This document shows, in pieces, positions 1 through 10,610 of a stretch of DNA of 64,000 nt. Position 1 is the first letter of the stretch. Each line of letters starts with the position of its first letter. The DNA lies in NCBI GenBank assembly GCA_036657395.1, contig JAVXGM010000003.1, forward strand, positions 62,001-126,000. The letters are read 5' to 3'. The stretch comes from JAVXGM01 sp036657395. Its GTDB lineage: Bacteria > Bacillota > Clostridia > Peptostreptococcales > Anaerovoracaceae. Both the position numbers and the translations under genes were made by a program. Under the pieces are notes generated by a model. The model was given only the letters and a program-made list of their open reading frames with translations. It ran no database searches and had not been told where the DNA came from.

Positions 1-1043
1 CTTTTGGACAGGTGGCACAAGAACTTATGGCAGCAGGAATTCCTCAAGGAGAGATAAAAATTGCCGTTGCCCAAAATGCCAATGATCAGGGAGAAACTCT
101 TCTGATGCGAATAATTCGGGGAACAGGAACTGACGGTTTAGCAGGGATTCCATACAGTCGTGGGGACGAGGGAACTCAGGTCATTAGACCCCTCCTAGAC
201 GTATACAGAGAAGACATTGAAACCTATTGTGAGGAGCACCAACTTAATCCTCGCATTGATGAGACAAATCTAAAACCAGTCTACACGAGAAATAAAGTCA
301 GATTAGAATTAATTCCATATATACAGGAAGAATTTAATCAAAACATTGTGGAAACACTAAACAGACTGGGGAAAATCGCAAGGGAGGATAAAGAATATAT
401 TTGGGAAGAAACAGAAAGAGCCTATACCCAGGTGATGAATAAGCCAGGAAGACTGGACAAAGAAAAGGTGAAAAACCTTCACACCGCCATTAGGCATAGG
501 GTGATACTTAAGGCTTTTTCAGAAATTGGATTGACTCAGGATATTACTGCTGCCCACTTAGAAGATGCAGACTCTCTCATATCTAAAGGAGAAACCTCTA
601 AAACTAAGGATTTTCCAAATGGTTATGCTCTTACCATATCATATGATGAAATCGTAATTAGCAAGCGGACATGTGAAAAGAAATGGCATAACGAGGAAAA
701 ACTCAAGATTACCATTGTACGACCAGAAAATGAAATGCCAAAGGGCTGTGCTGCTTTTGACTTAGACAAGATTAAAGATAGCCATGGTGCTATGCCAGTA
801 GTCCTTAGGACAAGGATTGCCGGAGACTATATAGGTCTTAAAAATGGCCATAAGAAGATCCAAGATTTTTTTGTCGATCAGAAAATCCCAAGGGAAGAAC
901 GGGATAATATTTATATGGCGGCCATTGGAGGAGAAATATTATGGGTTATTCTTCCAGGCCAATCTGACAGATATAGTGAAAAGTATAAATTGTGTGGAGA
1001 AACAAAAAAGGTGATGTTACTTGAAAAAAACTGTGTGATATGA
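1..1043 (+). CDS. tilS: tRNA(Ile)-lysidine synthase, 3' part (5' end outside window)
   Basis: TilS uses ATP and lysine to convert C34 of the CAU anticodon tRNA-Ile to lysidine, which changes decoding from AUG to AUA; it is cytosolic. The reading frame is open from the first bases of the window (residues FGQ precede the first GTG at 12), so this is the C-terminal ~345 residues of a longer gene and the PP-loop is upstream. Visible family features are the stretch NANDQGETLLMRIIRGTGT, the following GLAGIPYSR and RPLLDVYR segments, and a C-terminal TilS domain that includes RTRIAGDYIGL. ftsH follows after 76 bp. The hpt gene often found between tilS and ftsH in Firmicutes is absent here. Identification is firm; only the start is missing. 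Confidence 0.93.
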   Translation, partial: FGQVAQELMAAGIPQGEIKIAVAQNANDQGETLLMRIIRGTGTDGLAGIPYSRGDEGTQVIRPLLDVYREDIETYCEEHQLNPRIDETNLKPVYTRNKVRLELIPYIQEEFNQNIVETLNRLGKIAREDKEYIWEETERAYTQVMNKPGRLDKEKVKNLHTAIRHRVILKAFSEIGLTQDITAAHLEDADSLISKGETSKTKDFPNGYALTISYDEIVISKRTCEKKWHNEEKLKITIVRPENEMPKGCAAFDLDKIKDSHGAMPVVLRTRIAGDYIGLKNGHKKIQDFFVDQKIPREERDNIYMAAIGGEILWVILPGQSDRYSEKYKLCGETKKVMLLEKNCVI

Positions 1044-1119
1044 TAAAATAACGTACTTAAATTTGGAGAAAAATACAAATTGTTAAAATTATAAATACCA
1101 CTAGTAGGAGGGTAAGTTC

Positions 1120-3234
1120 TTGAAAAAAATAACAAAAAACATTGGCATCTATCTGATTATATTTGGGCTGGTCATAGCTATGGCTTGGTTTTATAGCAGT
1201 GGTAAAGGTGATGGAGAATCAAAAGAGATCCAGTTTTCTACAATGGCAGAGTATGCTAGAGATGGAAAAGTAGAAAAAGTGAACATTACAGACAGAACGA
1301 TTAAAGCAACTTTAGCTGAGGGTGAAGAAGTTTATGCATATGCACCTTCTGCACTAGAAATCAATTGGCTAGAGGAGGAATACATCAACGCAGGGCTAAA
1401 AGATGGCACCATTAAACTGGAAAGTGATGCCCCTGAAAAACCGTCCGTGCTTGTAACATTGTTGCCGACCTTGATTATGGTAGGAGCATTGGTCTTCTTC
1501 TTCTTTATCATGATGAACCAACAAGGTGGTGGCGGTAAGGCCATGTCCTTTGGTAAAAGTAAAGCTAAGCTACAAAAAGATGCTGACTTGCGGAAAGTTA
1601 GATTTTCTGATGTGGCGGGTTTAGATGAAGAAAAAGAAGAACTGGCAGAAGTTGTAGACTTTTTGAAAAACCCTAAGAGGTACAACAACTTAGGGGCAAG
1701 AATTCCCAAGGGGATACTTCTTGTAGGCCCGCCAGGAACAGGAAAAACCTATATTTCCAAAGCTACAGCAGGAGAGGCTGGGGTCCCATTCTTTACTATT
1801 AGTGGTTCTGATTTTGTAGAAATGTTTGTAGGTGTAGGCGCATCTAGAGTTAGAGACCTTTTTGAGCAGGCAAAGAAGAACTCCCCGTGTATTATTTTCA
1901 TAGATGAAATTGATGCTGTTGGTAGAAAAAGAGGGGCAGGTCTTGGTGGCGGTCACGATGAACGAGAGCAAACCTTAAACCAGCTCCTAGTAGAAATGGA
2001 TGGTTTTGGAGAAAATTCAGGTGTTATCATTCTTGCAGCTACGAACAGACCAGACATTTTAGACTCAGCCCTTTTAAGACCGGGACGTTTTGACAGACAA
2101 GTTACAATTGGGGTTCCCGACATTAAGGGAAGAGAAGAGATTTTCAAGGTTCATTCTAGAAATAAACCTATGGCCGATGAAGTAAAGCCAAAGATATTGG
2201 CAAGAAGAACCCCTGGATTTACACCAGCAGACATTGAAAATATGCTTAACGAAGCTGCATTGCTTACAGCAAGAAGAAGTGGAGTTAAAATTAGAATGGA
2301 AGAGATTGAAGAGGCGATTACCAAGGTGATTGCAGGGCCAGAAAAGAAGAGTAGAGTTATAAGCGAAGACGAGAGAAAACTTACAGCTTTCCATGAAGCA
2401 GGTCATGCTGTTGTAGCTCATTCATTACCAAAGACAGACCCGGTTCACCAGATTACAATCATTCCAAGAGGAAGAGCTGGTGGATTTACCATGATTCTTC
2501 CAAAAGAAGACAAATATTACGGAACAAAGACAATCATGACAGAACAAATTATTCATCTTTTAGGTGGTCGTGTCGCAGAAATGCTTACCTTAGATGATAT
2601 TAGTACCGGGGCTAGCAACGACATTATGCGTGCAACTGAAATTGCCAAAGACATGGTGACCAAATATGGGTTTAGCGATAAGCTAGGACCTGTGAACTAT
2701 AGCTCTTCAGATGAGGTATTCTTAGGGAAAGATTTTTCTACAAAGCAGAACTTTTCTGAAGAAACTGCTTCTGAAATTGATAGTGAAGTTAAGAAGATTG
2801 TAGAAGATGCCTTTGAAGAGGCTGTGTCCATTCTTACAAAACACATGGATAGTCTAAATTCAGTAGCTGAAGGACTCCTGCAGATTGAAACATTAGATGG
2901 AGAACAGTTCGAAATGCTTTACAGTGGCAAGATGACTGCAGATGAATTAGCTGCGAGCGTAGAGAAAAAAGATGAAGTACGAAAAGCAGCAAATCAGGCA
3001 GAGGCAGAAGAAGCCGCAAGAAACCTTCGAGAAAGTGAAGAACGTGAGACCCAGGAGGCGGCAGATGCACTTTCAGAAATGGTATTAGAAAAAAAAGGCG
3101 GCACTAGTGAGCAGCTAGAAGAAGATGATATGCCTAGTGAAGAAGAACTGGCCAAATATGATGGAGACTATTTTGCCGATGAGGACGAAGATAAAAAGGA
3201 CAAAAAAGTCGACAAGGAAGACGAGGACAAATAA
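1120..3234 (+). CDS. ftsH: ATP-dependent zinc metalloprotease FtsH
   Basis: Membrane-anchored AAA+ protease that degrades misfolded membrane proteins and regulatory substrates as a hexamer. The 704-residue product has a first membrane segment near residues 7-25, an extracytoplasmic loop, a second membrane segment near 109-132, an AAA domain with Walker A GPPGTGKT and Walker [12 protein letters not shown], and the zinc site HEAGH near residue 425. The C-terminal tail is long and strongly acidic (Asp/Glu/Lys rich), extending well past the protease domain. Start is TTG at 1120, chosen because AGGAGGG lies a short distance upstream. The next gene begins on the base after the stop codon, so the two are probably translated together. 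Confidence 0.97.
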   Translation: MKKITKNIGIYLIIFGLVIAMAWFYSSGKGDGESKEIQFSTMAEYARDGKVEKVNITDRTIKATLAEGEEVYAYAPSALEINWLEEEYINAGLKDGTIKLESDAPEKPSVLVTLLPTLIMVGALVFFFFIMMNQQGGGGKAMSFGKSKAKLQKDADLRKVRFSDVAGLDEEKEELAEVVDFLKNPKRYNNLGARIPKGILLVGPPGTGKTYISKATAGEAGVPFFTISGSDFVEMFVGVGASRVRDLFEQAKKNSPCIIFIDEIDAVGRKRGAGLGGGHDEREQTLNQLLVEMDGFGENSGVIILAATNRPDILDSALLRPGRFDRQVTIGVPDIKGREEIFKVHSRNKPMADEVKPKILARRTPGFTPADIENMLNEAALLTARRSGVKIRMEEIEEAITKVIAGPEKKSRVISEDERKLTAFHEAGHAVVAHSLPKTDPVHQITIIPRGRAGGFTMILPKEDKYYGTKTIMTEQIIHLLGGRVAEMLTLDDISTGASNDIMRATEIAKDMVTKYGFSDKLGPVNYSSSDEVFLGKDFSTKQNFSEETASEIDSEVKKIVEDAFEEAVSILTKHMDSLNSVAEGLLQIETLDGEQFEMLYSGKMTADELAASVEKKDEVRKAANQAEAEEAARNLRESEERETQEAADALSEMVLEKKGGTSEQLEEDDMPSEEELAKYDGDYFADEDEDKKDKKVDKEDEDK

Positions 3235-4809
3235 ATGAAGGTTACAGTAAAGGATTGTTTAGCATTAAGTGCTTTTCGTGGAGCACAGATTGTAGCTGGA
3301 GAACGGGGAATAAACCGTGACGTGAAGTCGGTGTCTGTGCTAGAAATGGTTACTGCACAAGAGGTAGGGACTTATACCGGACAAAAAGATGAACTCCTCC
3401 TTACTGGCTTTTTCGCAGTGCGAAATGATGTGAAAAAACAGTGTCAGCTTATAGAGCAAGTGGCTAAGGACGGCCACGCAGGTCTTGTAATCTTTTACAT
3501 TGGAACTATTGTAAAATCCCTTCACAAACAAGTGGTGCAGGTTGCAGAAAACAACGGCTTACCACTGATAATCATGCCGGCGGGAAACAAGTCCAATTAT
3601 TCATTTGCAATTACTCAGATTATGGAAAAGGTGCTATACACTGATAACTTTAGCAATAGGCTTATTAGCAACACTATTTTTCATTTGTTAAACTTTGAAA
3701 AACATAGTAGCTTTCAATCAGCAGCAAGAGAAGCTGCAATCAACAATGATTTCCAACTGATCTTGCTTAGCGAGGATTTTAACCCAATTTTTTCTGTGGA
3801 GACTCGCCATCAAACAACCATTGCCGAGGCCATTAGAATGGGCAAAGAACGTGCAGTTGAGCAGCAGTCACAGGTTTACACTATGATTGATGTAAACGGG
3901 GTGAGAACCTACTGGGGTCCAGTGAAAATCAATAACGACAAAAACTTTATGTTCATCGTAGACAATGAAGATTCATATTCTGCAGGGGAGATTACTAAGT
4001 TGGCGGAAATCATTGAGCTTGCCATGGGTATGTGGAAATACACCCCAGAAAGAGATGCTAAGGCAGAATTCATAAAAGCCTTGATCAGAGGGAATAAGAG
4101 CCTGGCATACACCTTGAAGGACGAAGCTGGAATTAATGGAGAAGATATTTTAAGTATTTTTTTTGCCAAGGGAATTGAAAAATCCGGAGGGCTACAAGTA
4201 ATGACAGATTTTGAAAAACAAGAAGGCTTGCAAATGATGAAGATTGCTGAAGGGGATGAAACCTATGGTATGATTCTAGCAGATGAAAATGAAGAGGGAA
4301 AAGTAGCAGGACAGAGCAGTGTTGTAAAACTGTTTAGTAAGCTGAAAGAGGACAAGCAGGTTAGAATTTTCCATATTACTGGCATCAATGGAATTGAAGG
4401 CGCAGGTGATGCATACAAGCTTATTAGCGAAAGTTGGTCATTTGTTCAAAACGTATTTCCATATAAACGAGTATTTACAAAATACGAATTAGCTTTAGTG
4501 AGCAACTGTATTAACATTCAGCTGCAAGGAGGTTATGTAAAGAAGAATTATATGGAACTTTTAGAACCTTTTAAGGAGGCTGGTGAAAACAAGGGAAGAC
4601 AGCTTTTAGACACACTTGAAACTTTTGTTTTAGATGCAGGAATGAACAGTGGTAAGACAGCTGAATTTATGGGTATACATACAAATACAGTTCAGTATAG
4701 ATTGAAACGGATCAACGATGTTTTAGGCGTGGAGATTACAGGGAATCGAGTTATTCCTGGATTGACTATTGCTTTAGCTTTAAAACGTCTTGAACGTGTT
4801 GTAAGTTAG
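3235..4809 (+). CDS. PucR-family transcriptional regulator
   Basis: A 524-residue regulator of the PucR/CdaR type. The N-terminal third matches the PucR sensory domain (VKDCLALSAFRGAQIVAGE, then the conserved SVSVLEM region). The C-terminus has the PucR helix-turn-helix, with NSGKTAEFMGIHTNTVQYRL around residues 475-495. PucR of Bacillus controls purine catabolism, but many clostridial paralogues have other effectors, so the ligand is unknown. The ATG starts directly after the ftsH stop codon (TAAATG), and glyA follows 21 bp downstream. The ftsH-pucR-glyA arrangement suggests cotranscription; a link to one-carbon or purine metabolism through glyA is only an inference. Confidence 0.85.
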   Translation: MKVTVKDCLALSAFRGAQIVAGERGINRDVKSVSVLEMVTAQEVGTYTGQKDELLLTGFFAVRNDVKKQCQLIEQVAKDGHAGLVIFYIGTIVKSLHKQVVQVAENNGLPLIIMPAGNKSNYSFAITQIMEKVLYTDNFSNRLISNTIFHLLNFEKHSSFQSAAREAAINNDFQLILLSEDFNPIFSVETRHQTTIAEAIRMGKERAVEQQSQVYTMIDVNGVRTYWGPVKINNDKNFMFIVDNEDSYSAGEITKLAEIIELAMGMWKYTPERDAKAEFIKALIRGNKSLAYTLKDEAGINGEDILSIFFAKGIEKSGGLQVMTDFEKQEGLQMMKIAEGDETYGMILADENEEGKVAGQSSVVKLFSKLKEDKQVRIFHITGINGIEGAGDAYKLISESWSFVQNVFPYKRVFTKYELALVSNCINIQLQGGYVKKNYMELLEPFKEAGENKGRQLLDTLETFVLDAGMNSGKTAEFMGIHTNTVQYRLKRINDVLGVEITGNRVIPGLTIALALKRLERVVS

Positions 4810-4830
4810 ATTAAGAAAAGGAGACAAATT

Positions 4831-6081
4831 ATGTATTTTAATTATCTTGACAAGGCTGACCCAGAGATTAGTGCAGCCATTAAAAGAGAAATAGGGCGGC
4901 AGGAAACGAAAATTGAAATGATTGCTTCAGAGAATTTCGTTAACTATGAGATTATGGAAGCTGCAGGAAGCGCCTTGACCAATAAGTATGCAGAAGGATA
5001 TCCAGGAAAACGCTATTATGGTGGATGTGAATTTGTGGATGAAGTGGAAACACTTGCTATTGATCGTGCAAAAGCCCTTTTTGGTGCAGAACATGCCAAT
5101 GTACAGGCTCATAGTGGAGCCAATGCCAATACAGCGGTTTATCAGGCCATACTAAACTATGGAGATACAGTAATGGGAATGGATCTGTCAAACGGTGGAC
5201 ATTTATCCCATGGATCCCCAGTCAATATTTCTGGCAAGTCATATAACTTTGTATCTTATGGAATTTCTCCAGATACAGAAAAAATAGATTTTGACAATGT
5301 AAGGGAGCTTGCCCTTAAACATAAACCAAAATTAATAGTAGCTGGAGCAAGTGCTTATCCTAGAACTATAGAAACGGATAAATTCAGAGAGATTGCAGAC
5401 GAAGTGGGAGCACTTCTCATGGTGGACATGGCTCACGTTGCTGGATTAGTTGCAACAGGACATCACCCAAATCCATTAAAACATGCTCATATCGTAACAA
5501 GTACAACTCATAAAACTCTTAGAGGCCCAAGAGGCGGATTGATTCTTTGTAAGGAAGAATTTGCAAAGGCCATTGATAAAGCCATATTCCCAGGAACGCA
5601 AGGTGGTCCTTTGATGCATATCATTGCAGCAAAGGCAGTGTGCTTTAAGGAAGCGGCAGATCCAGGATTTAAAGTGTATCAGCAACAGGTAATTGATAAC
5701 GCCCAGGCTCTGGCAAAAGCACTTTTAGCAAAGGGATTTAACCTAGTGTCCGGTGGAACAGATAACCATTTAGTTCTCCTGAGTCTAATCGGTAAAGATA
5801 TTACGGGTAAACGTGCAGAAAATCTTTTAGATGAAGCTAACATGACAACAAATAAGAATTCCGTGCCAAATGATCCGCAAAGTCCTTTCGTAACTAGTGG
5901 ATTACGCATTGGAACACCAGCTATGACTAGCAGAGGATTTAAGGAAGAAGATGTGGAAAAGACAGTAGAAGCCATGTCAATTGTCCTTAACAACCCAGAA
6001 AGCCCAGCAGCTATAGATGAAGCAAAAGTCCTAGTAAAAGAACTTTGTGAAAAATATCCATTACACACAATACAGAAATAA
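4831..6081 (+). CDS. glyA: Serine hydroxymethyltransferase
   Basis: PLP enzyme that interconverts serine plus tetrahydrofolate with glycine plus 5,10-methylene-THF, the main entry of one-carbon units. It is 416 residues, the usual length for bacterial GlyA. The PLP lysine lies in [13 protein letters not shown] near residue 227. Other family marks are the N-terminal IEMIASENF and [14 protein letters not shown] segments and a C-terminal [14 protein letters not shown]. Start ATG has an AAGGAGA site upstream. It follows the PucR-type gene by 21 bp and is closed by a terminator hairpin, so it is the last gene of the ftsH operon. Confidence 0.98.
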   Translation: MYFNYLDKADPEISAAIKREIGRQETKIEMIASENFVNYEIMEAAGSALTNKYAEGYPGKRYYGGCEFVDEVETLAIDRAKALFGAEHANVQAHSGANANTAVYQAILNYGDTVMGMDLSNGGHLSHGSPVNISGKSYNFVSYGISPDTEKIDFDNVRELALKHKPKLIVAGASAYPRTIETDKFREIADEVGALLMVDMAHVAGLVATGHHPNPLKHAHIVTSTTHKTLRGPRGGLILCKEEFAKAIDKAIFPGTQGGPLMHIIAAKAVCFKEAADPGFKVYQQQVIDNAQALAKALLAKGFNLVSGGTDNHLVLLSLIGKDITGKRAENLLDEANMTTNKNSVPNDPQSPFVTSGLRIGTPAMTSRGFKEEDVEKTVEAMSIVLNNPESPAAIDEAKVLVKELCEKYPLHTIQK

Positions 6082-6090
6082 AAGAACTAC

Positions 6091-6125
6091 AATCGGGAGA
6101 GCATTGCTTTTCCGATTTTTTTTAC
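6091..6125 (+). terminator. Intrinsic terminator after glyA
   Basis: AATCGG at 6091-6096 pairs with CCGATT at 6112-6117, extendable by G-T pairs, and is followed by a run of eight T. It sits 9 bp after the glyA stop. Confidence 0.75.
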
Positions 6126-6200
6126 TTTTTTTCCTCTGTACCCCTTGAAAGATGTTGATTTTCACCAGGTGGAAGAATAATGTATACAAGGTGAATTCTG

Positions 6201-6229
6201 TTGCAAAAAATGAGGAGTTGAGTTATAGT
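6201..6229 (+). promoter_or_regulatory. Probable sigma-A promoter for the carboxyltransferase operon
   Basis: TTGCAA at 6201-6206 and TATAGT at 6224-6229 are separated by 17 bp, about 70 bp upstream of the next start codon. The remainder of the glyA to mmdA gap shows nothing else recognisable. Confidence 0.5.
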
Positions 6230-6297
6230 GAGGTTGGTGTACCACGCACTGATAAATATTTAACAAAATGTCCAAAAATTTTAAGGAGGAAATATAT

Positions 6298-7839
6298 ATG
6301 AACAAACTCGAAGAACTTCGCCAGTTAAAAGAGAAAATCGCTCTTGGCGGAGGACAGAAAAGGATTGATGCGCAGCATGAAAGCAATAAGCTTACTGCGA
6401 GAGAAAGACTAAACATTCTCTTTGATCCAGATACTTTTGTGGAAAACGATGTTTTTGTTTCCCACCGTTGTACCAATTTTGGTATGGAAGATAAGAAGGT
6501 TTTTGGAGATGGAGTAGTCACTGGTTATGGTACTATTGACGGCAGACTTGTTTTCGCTTATGCGCAAGATTTTACCGTTCTTGGTGGATCTCTTGGAGAA
6601 TATCATGCAGAGAAGATTGTAAAAACGCAAGAAATGGCATTGAAGATGGGCGCACCTATCGTTGGACTTAATGATTCAGGTGGAGCTAGAATTCAAGAAG
6701 GTGTTGCAGCACTTTCAGGATTTGGAAAGATTTTCTATAACAATACTATTTCATCAGGAGTTATCCCACAGATTTCTGTAATCATGGGACCTTGTGCCGG
6801 AGGAGCTGTGTACTCCCCTGCTATTACAGATTTTATCTTTATGGTAGATAAAACCAGCCAAATGTTCATTACAGGGCCGCAAGTAATTAAAACGGTTACT
6901 GGAGAAGATATTTCCGCAGAACAATTAGGTGGCGCTATGACTCACAACTCAGTAAGTGGAGTTGCTCACTTTATTGGCGCTGACGATACAACTACATTGA
7001 TGCAGGTAAGAGAACTGATAGGTTATATGCCATCAAACAATCTTGAAACTGCACCGATATATACAACAACAGATGATGTAAACCGAATGATTCCAGAATT
7101 CGAAACCATTATCCCAGACAATCCAAACAAGGCTTACGATATGTATGAAGTCATCACTAAGATTGCAGATGACAGCAAGATTTTTGATGTCATGCCACAT
7201 TATGCAAAGAATATGATTACTTGTTTTATTAGACTTGATGGATCTACAGTTGGCGTAATTGCAAACCAACCAAAATTTGGGGCAGGTTGCCTGGACATTA
7301 ATGCGTCAGACAAAGCCGCAAGATTCATTAGAAGATGTGATGCCTTTAATATTCCAGTTCTTACTATAGAAGACGTTCCTGGGTTCCTGCCTGGAAGCGA
7401 TCAGGAATATGGTGGAATCATCAGACATGGTGCAAAGATGCTTTATGCTTACTGCGAAGCTACAGTGCCAAAGATTACAATGATTTTAAGAAAGGCATAT
7501 GGCGGAGCTTACATAGGCATGTGCAACAAAGAGTTAGGTTCAGATATGGTATTGGCATGGCCATCAGCACAGATTGCTGTAATGGGTGCAGAAGGTGCTG
7601 CAAATATTGTGTTCAAGAAAGAAATTAAATCGGCAGATGATCCCAAGGTTAAGAGACAAGAAAAGATTGACGAATATGAAGAAATGTTCAACAATCCTTA
7701 CAGAGCAGCAGAGCTAGGATATGTAGATGATATTATTGAGCCAGCAACATCAAGACAGAGAATTATTGGTGCTTTTGATATGTTAAGCACAAAGAGACAA
7801 TCATTACCGGCTAAGAAGCATGGTAATATTCCGCTATAG
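6298..7839 (+). CDS. mmdA: Methylmalonyl-CoA/propionyl-CoA-type carboxyltransferase alpha subunit
   Basis: Carboxyltransferase subunit of a biotin-dependent acyl-CoA decarboxylase or carboxylase; it moves CO2 between an acyl-CoA and biotin on the carrier protein. The 513-residue product has the two crotonase-fold halves of the family, with oxyanion-hole-like glycine stretches GPCAGGAVYSPA near residue 163 and RKAYGGAYIGMCNKELGSD near 400. Start was set at 6298 because AAGGAGG lies directly upstream; an in-frame ATG at 6268 lacks a ribosome site. Followed by an OadG-type subunit and a biotin carrier, as in the Veillonella methylmalonyl-CoA decarboxylase cluster. No beta (ion-pump) subunit is present. 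Substrate could equally be propionyl-CoA or another short acyl-CoA. Confidence 0.88.
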   Translation: MNKLEELRQLKEKIALGGGQKRIDAQHESNKLTARERLNILFDPDTFVENDVFVSHRCTNFGMEDKKVFGDGVVTGYGTIDGRLVFAYAQDFTVLGGSLGEYHAEKIVKTQEMALKMGAPIVGLNDSGGARIQEGVAALSGFGKIFYNNTISSGVIPQISVIMGPCAGGAVYSPAITDFIFMVDKTSQMFITGPQVIKTVTGEDISAEQLGGAMTHNSVSGVAHFIGADDTTTLMQVRELIGYMPSNNLETAPIYTTTDDVNRMIPEFETIIPDNPNKAYDMYEVITKIADDSKIFDVMPHYAKNMITCFIRLDGSTVGVIANQPKFGAGCLDINASDKAARFIRRCDAFNIPVLTIEDVPGFLPGSDQEYGGIIRHGAKMLYAYCEATVPKITMILRKAYGGAYIGMCNKELGSDMVLAWPSAQIAVMGAEGAANIVFKKEIKSADDPKVKRQEKIDEYEEMFNNPYRAAELGYVDDIIEPATSRQRIIGAFDMLSTKRQSLPAKKHGNIPL

Positions 7840-7851
7840 GAGGTGGCCTAA

Positions 7852-8253
7852 ATGAGTTTAATGGAACAATTTGCAAACCCGGAAACCATGCACAGTTTAT
7901 CAATAGGAGATAAATTGGTTGGATCAGGTATAACCGCCCTTATGGGTATGGGGATTACATTTGCAGTATTAATTTTATTGTGGGGATTCATAGCATTGAT
8001 GGCTAAAGTCAACACAAACATAGAGAAGGGAGATAAGGCGTCCACAGCGACAGCTGCCGCCACGCCCTCAGGAGCAGAGACAAAAAAAGTAGCGAATGAC
8101 GATACACTTATCGCCGTGATTGCAGCAGCAATCGCCGCTTCAGAAGGTGGCTCTGCCAATTTAATCGTTAAAAGAATCAGTCGAATTTCAGGTCAGTCCA
8201 CTCCATGGGAAACCGCAGGAAGAGCTGACTGTGCAGAAAGCAGAAAGTTTTAG
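7852..8253 (+). CDS. OadG-family decarboxylase membrane-anchor (gamma/delta) subunit
   Basis: Small single-pass membrane subunit of sodium-pump decarboxylases, which holds the carboxyltransferase against the membrane part. It has 133 residues, with one hydrophobic segment near residues 24-46 (ALMGMGITFAVLILLWGF), an Ala/Thr/Lys-rich linker, and a C-terminal segment STPWETAGRADCAES, similar to the SPW..AGR ending of OadG/MmdD proteins. AGGAGG precedes the start. It is 12 bp downstream of mmdA and 43 bp upstream of the biotin carrier gene, with a small inverted repeat (AGTAAC..GTTACT, 8256-8272) between. Confidence 0.78.
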   Translation: MSLMEQFANPETMHSLSIGDKLVGSGITALMGMGITFAVLILLWGFIALMAKVNTNIEKGDKASTATAAATPSGAETKKVANDDTLIAVIAAAIAASEGGSANLIVKRISRISGQSTPWETAGRADCAESRKF

Positions 8254-8296
8254 CAGAGTAACATAAGGTTACTATGTAAGAAAGGGAGATAATAAA

Positions 8297-8665
8297 ATGA
8301 AAAAGTATAATATCACTGTAAACGGAACTGCCTATGCAGTAGAAGTAGAAGACGCAGGTAGTGCTCCATCAGCGGTAGCAGCCCCAGCCCCAGCGGCTCC
8401 AGTAGCAGCAGCCCCAGCAGCGGCGGCGCCAAAGGCACCTCCAGCAGCAGGCGCAGAAGTTGTTTCCTCACCTATGCCGGGCACTATTCTAGATGTAAAG
8501 GTAACTCCGGGTCAGGTAGTATCAGCGGGAGATATTTTAGTAATCTTAGAAGCTATGAAGATGGAAAATGAAATCATGGCAGCGGCAGATGGTACTGTAG
8601 ATACTGTACCTGTAGTAAAGGGTGCCTCTGTAGAAGTTGGCGATGTTCTAGTAACAATGAAATAA
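8297..8665 (+). CDS. Biotin carboxyl carrier protein (decarboxylase gamma subunit)
   Basis: Carries carboxybiotin between active sites of the complex. It has 122 residues: a short N-terminal beta segment, a mobile linker of almost only Ala and Pro at about residues 27-53, and a biotinyl domain with the biotin-attachment motif EAMKMEN, the lysine lying near residue 88. The linker plus C-terminal biotinyl domain is typical of MmdC/GcdC subunits. It is the last gene of the operon: a strong hairpin follows, then the promoter of coaX. A beta pump subunit, usually next to this gene, is missing. Confidence 0.9.
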   Translation: MKKYNITVNGTAYAVEVEDAGSAPSAVAAPAPAAPVAAAPAAAAPKAPPAAGAEVVSSPMPGTILDVKVTPGQVVSAGDILVILEAMKMENEIMAAADGTVDTVPVVKGASVEVGDVLVTMK

Positions 8666-8677
8666 ATAAATTAATCG

Positions 8678-8750
8678 TAGGCGTCGAAATTGACATGAAC
8701 CTTCCATGGGTCATATCAAATCATTCGGCGCCTATTTTATTTGTTTTTTT
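8678..8750 (+). terminator. Long-stem terminator after the biotin carrier gene
   Basis: An 11-bp stem (8678-8688 with 8724-8734, one G-T pair) encloses a 35-nt loop with a smaller TGAC/GTCA stem, and is followed by a T-rich tract to 8750. The T tract overlaps the -35 region of the next promoter. Confidence 0.7.
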
Positions 8751-8768
8751 CACAAAGTGTAGTATAAT
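8741..8768 (+). promoter_or_regulatory. Probable promoter of coaX-dusB
   Basis: TATAAT at 8763-8768 with TTGTTT at 8741-8746 (16-bp spacing), about 42 bp upstream of the coaX start. The -35 is weak. Confidence 0.5.
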
Positions 8769-8809
8769 AGGTTGGTAAATTTAAGAGCATAGTAAAGGAG
8801 ACGAAAACC

Positions 8810-9601
8810 ATGCTACTAGCGTTTGACGTAGGAAACACAAATATTGTATTAGGGATTTTTGAAAATGGAGAATTGGTGCAAAACTGGAGACTTGAAACAG
8901 ATAACAATAAGAGTGCCGATGAATATGGCATGATTGTCAATCAACTGTTCCAATATGAAGGGCTAGATCTAGGTAAAGTGGAGGACGTGATTATTTCAAC
9001 AGTGGTACCTTCAGTGCTTTATACCTTGCAACATTTATCCATGAAGTATTTTAACAAACGAGCCATTGTTATTGGACCGGGGATTAAGACTGGCGTAATT
9101 ATAAAATATGATAACCCTAAGCAGGTTGGAGCCGACAGAATTGTTAATGCAGTTGCGGCACATACCAAGTACGGTGGACCCTTGATTATTATAGACTTTG
9201 GTACAGCTACAACATTTTGCGCCATTACAGAAAAAGCAGAATACATTGGAGGGACTATTGGGCCGGGGCTTAAAATATCCTCAGAGGCTCTTTTCGAAAA
9301 GACGGCCAAGCTTCCAAAGGTGGAACTTGAAGAGCCAGGTGCTGTGATTTGTCGAAATACCATTCAGAGCATGCAATCAGGTCTAGTGTATGGACATATG
9401 GGTATGGTGGACTATATTGTAAAGAAAATGAAGGCGGAACTTAAAGAATATTGCCAGACCGATGAAGAGGTTAAAGTAATTGCCACAGGTGGATTGGCCA
9501 CTATGATTGACAGTGGAATTGGCTGTATAGATCATGTGGATAAGATGCTTACCTTAGAAGGTCTAGAGATGATATATCGAAAGAATAAGAAGGTAAAATG
9601 A
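8810..9601 (+). CDS. coaX: Type III pantothenate kinase
   Basis: First step of coenzyme A synthesis: phosphorylation of pantothenate. The 263-residue product shows the ASKHA-fold marks of CoaX: N-terminal phosphate motif [10 protein letters not shown] (residues 6-15), [11 protein letters not shown] in the middle, and DFGTATTF. A ribosome site (AAAGGAG) precedes ATG at 8810. The stop codon overlaps the dusB start (ATGA), indicating translational coupling. CoaX enzymes are usually insensitive to CoA feedback and need a monovalent cation; that is family knowledge. Confidence 0.96.
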   Translation: MLLAFDVGNTNIVLGIFENGELVQNWRLETDNNKSADEYGMIVNQLFQYEGLDLGKVEDVIISTVVPSVLYTLQHLSMKYFNKRAIVIGPGIKTGVIIKYDNPKQVGADRIVNAVAAHTKYGGPLIIIDFGTATTFCAITEKAEYIGGTIGPGLKISSEALFEKTAKLPKVELEEPGAVICRNTIQSMQSGLVYGHMGMVDYIVKKMKAELKEYCQTDEEVKVIATGGLATMIDSGIGCIDHVDKMLTLEGLEMIYRKNKKVK

Positions 9602-10548
9602 ATATTGGAAATATAAAACTGGAGAATCCTTTCGTTCTGGCACCTTTGGCAGGAATTACAGATGGAGCCACAAGAAGCCTATGCAAAGAGCAAGGGGCGG
9701 CGCTAGTCTATTCCGAAATGGTAAGCGGTAAAGGCCTTTGGTACAAAGATAAGAATACAGAACATATGTTAAAAATTTATCCGGGGGAAAAGCCCTTGGC
9801 ATATCAACTTTTTGGTAGCGATGTGAAAATCATGGCGTTTGCGGCGAAAATCTTAAGGAACAGGGATAATGATATCCTGGATATTAACATGGGATGCCCT
9901 GTACCTAAAGTTGTGAAGAATGGAGAAGGGTCTGCTTTATTAAAAAAAGTGGACCTTATTTATGATCTAATTTTTGCCATGGTTAAAGAGGCGGGAAAAC
10001 CGGTAACTGCAAAAGTGCGCATTGGCTGGGATGAGGATTCCATAAACATATTAGAAGTAGCAAAAACTGTAGAGGCTGCAGGAGCAGCGGCCATAGCTGT
10101 TCACGGCAGAACAAGAGAACAATATTACACGGGAAGTGCAAACTGGGAAATGATAAGTAAGGTGAAAAATGCAATTAGTATTCCAGTAATAGGTAACGGA
10201 GACGTGTTCACAGGGGAAGATGCTAATCGAATGTTAGATGAAACTGGCTGCGACATGGTTATGATTGCAAGAGGCGCCTTGGGAAACCCTTGGATTTTTA
10301 GAGATGCGATCGCCTTATGGAAAGGGGAGGAAAAGCCAATTCCAGTTACCTTAGGTGAAAAAACAAGAACTATGGAAGCACACCTTAGGAGGATGGCAGA
10401 GGAAAAAGGTGAGTATATAGCTGTGCGAGAGATGCGAAAACATGCAGGCTGGTATCTAAAAGGTGTTCCTGGCGCAGCAGCACTCCGCAGAAAGATTAAC
10501 ACCATTATAGATTTCAATGAACTAGTTGAAGAAATTCGCAGAATTTAA
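9598..10548 (+). CDS. dusB: tRNA-dihydrouridine synthase (DusB type)
   Basis: FMN enzyme that reduces uridines in the tRNA D-loop. It is 316 residues with a TIM barrel: N-terminal [13 protein letters not shown], the catalytic cysteine in NMGCPVPK near residue 98, [11 protein letters not shown] and the FMN phosphate region GNGDVF and ARGALGNPW. The start overlaps coaX by 4 bases. In many Firmicutes dusB neighbours coaX or ftsH-region genes, so the arrangement is ordinary. No clear terminator hairpin is seen after it; the next promoter begins 62 bp downstream. Confidence 0.95.
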   Translation: MNIGNIKLENPFVLAPLAGITDGATRSLCKEQGAALVYSEMVSGKGLWYKDKNTEHMLKIYPGEKPLAYQLFGSDVKIMAFAAKILRNRDNDILDINMGCPVPKVVKNGEGSALLKKVDLIYDLIFAMVKEAGKPVTAKVRIGWDEDSINILEVAKTVEAAGAAAIAVHGRTREQYYTGSANWEMISKVKNAISIPVIGNGDVFTGEDANRMLDETGCDMVMIARGALGNPWIFRDAIALWKGEEKPIPVTLGEKTRTMEAHLRRMAEEKGEYIAVREMRKHAGWYLKGVPGAAALRRKINTIIDFNELVEEIRRI

Positions 10549-10610
10549 GATTAATATCAGACTGAAGGGTAGCAGTTAATTAAGGCTTATGCACATTATT
10601 AACAAAAAAA

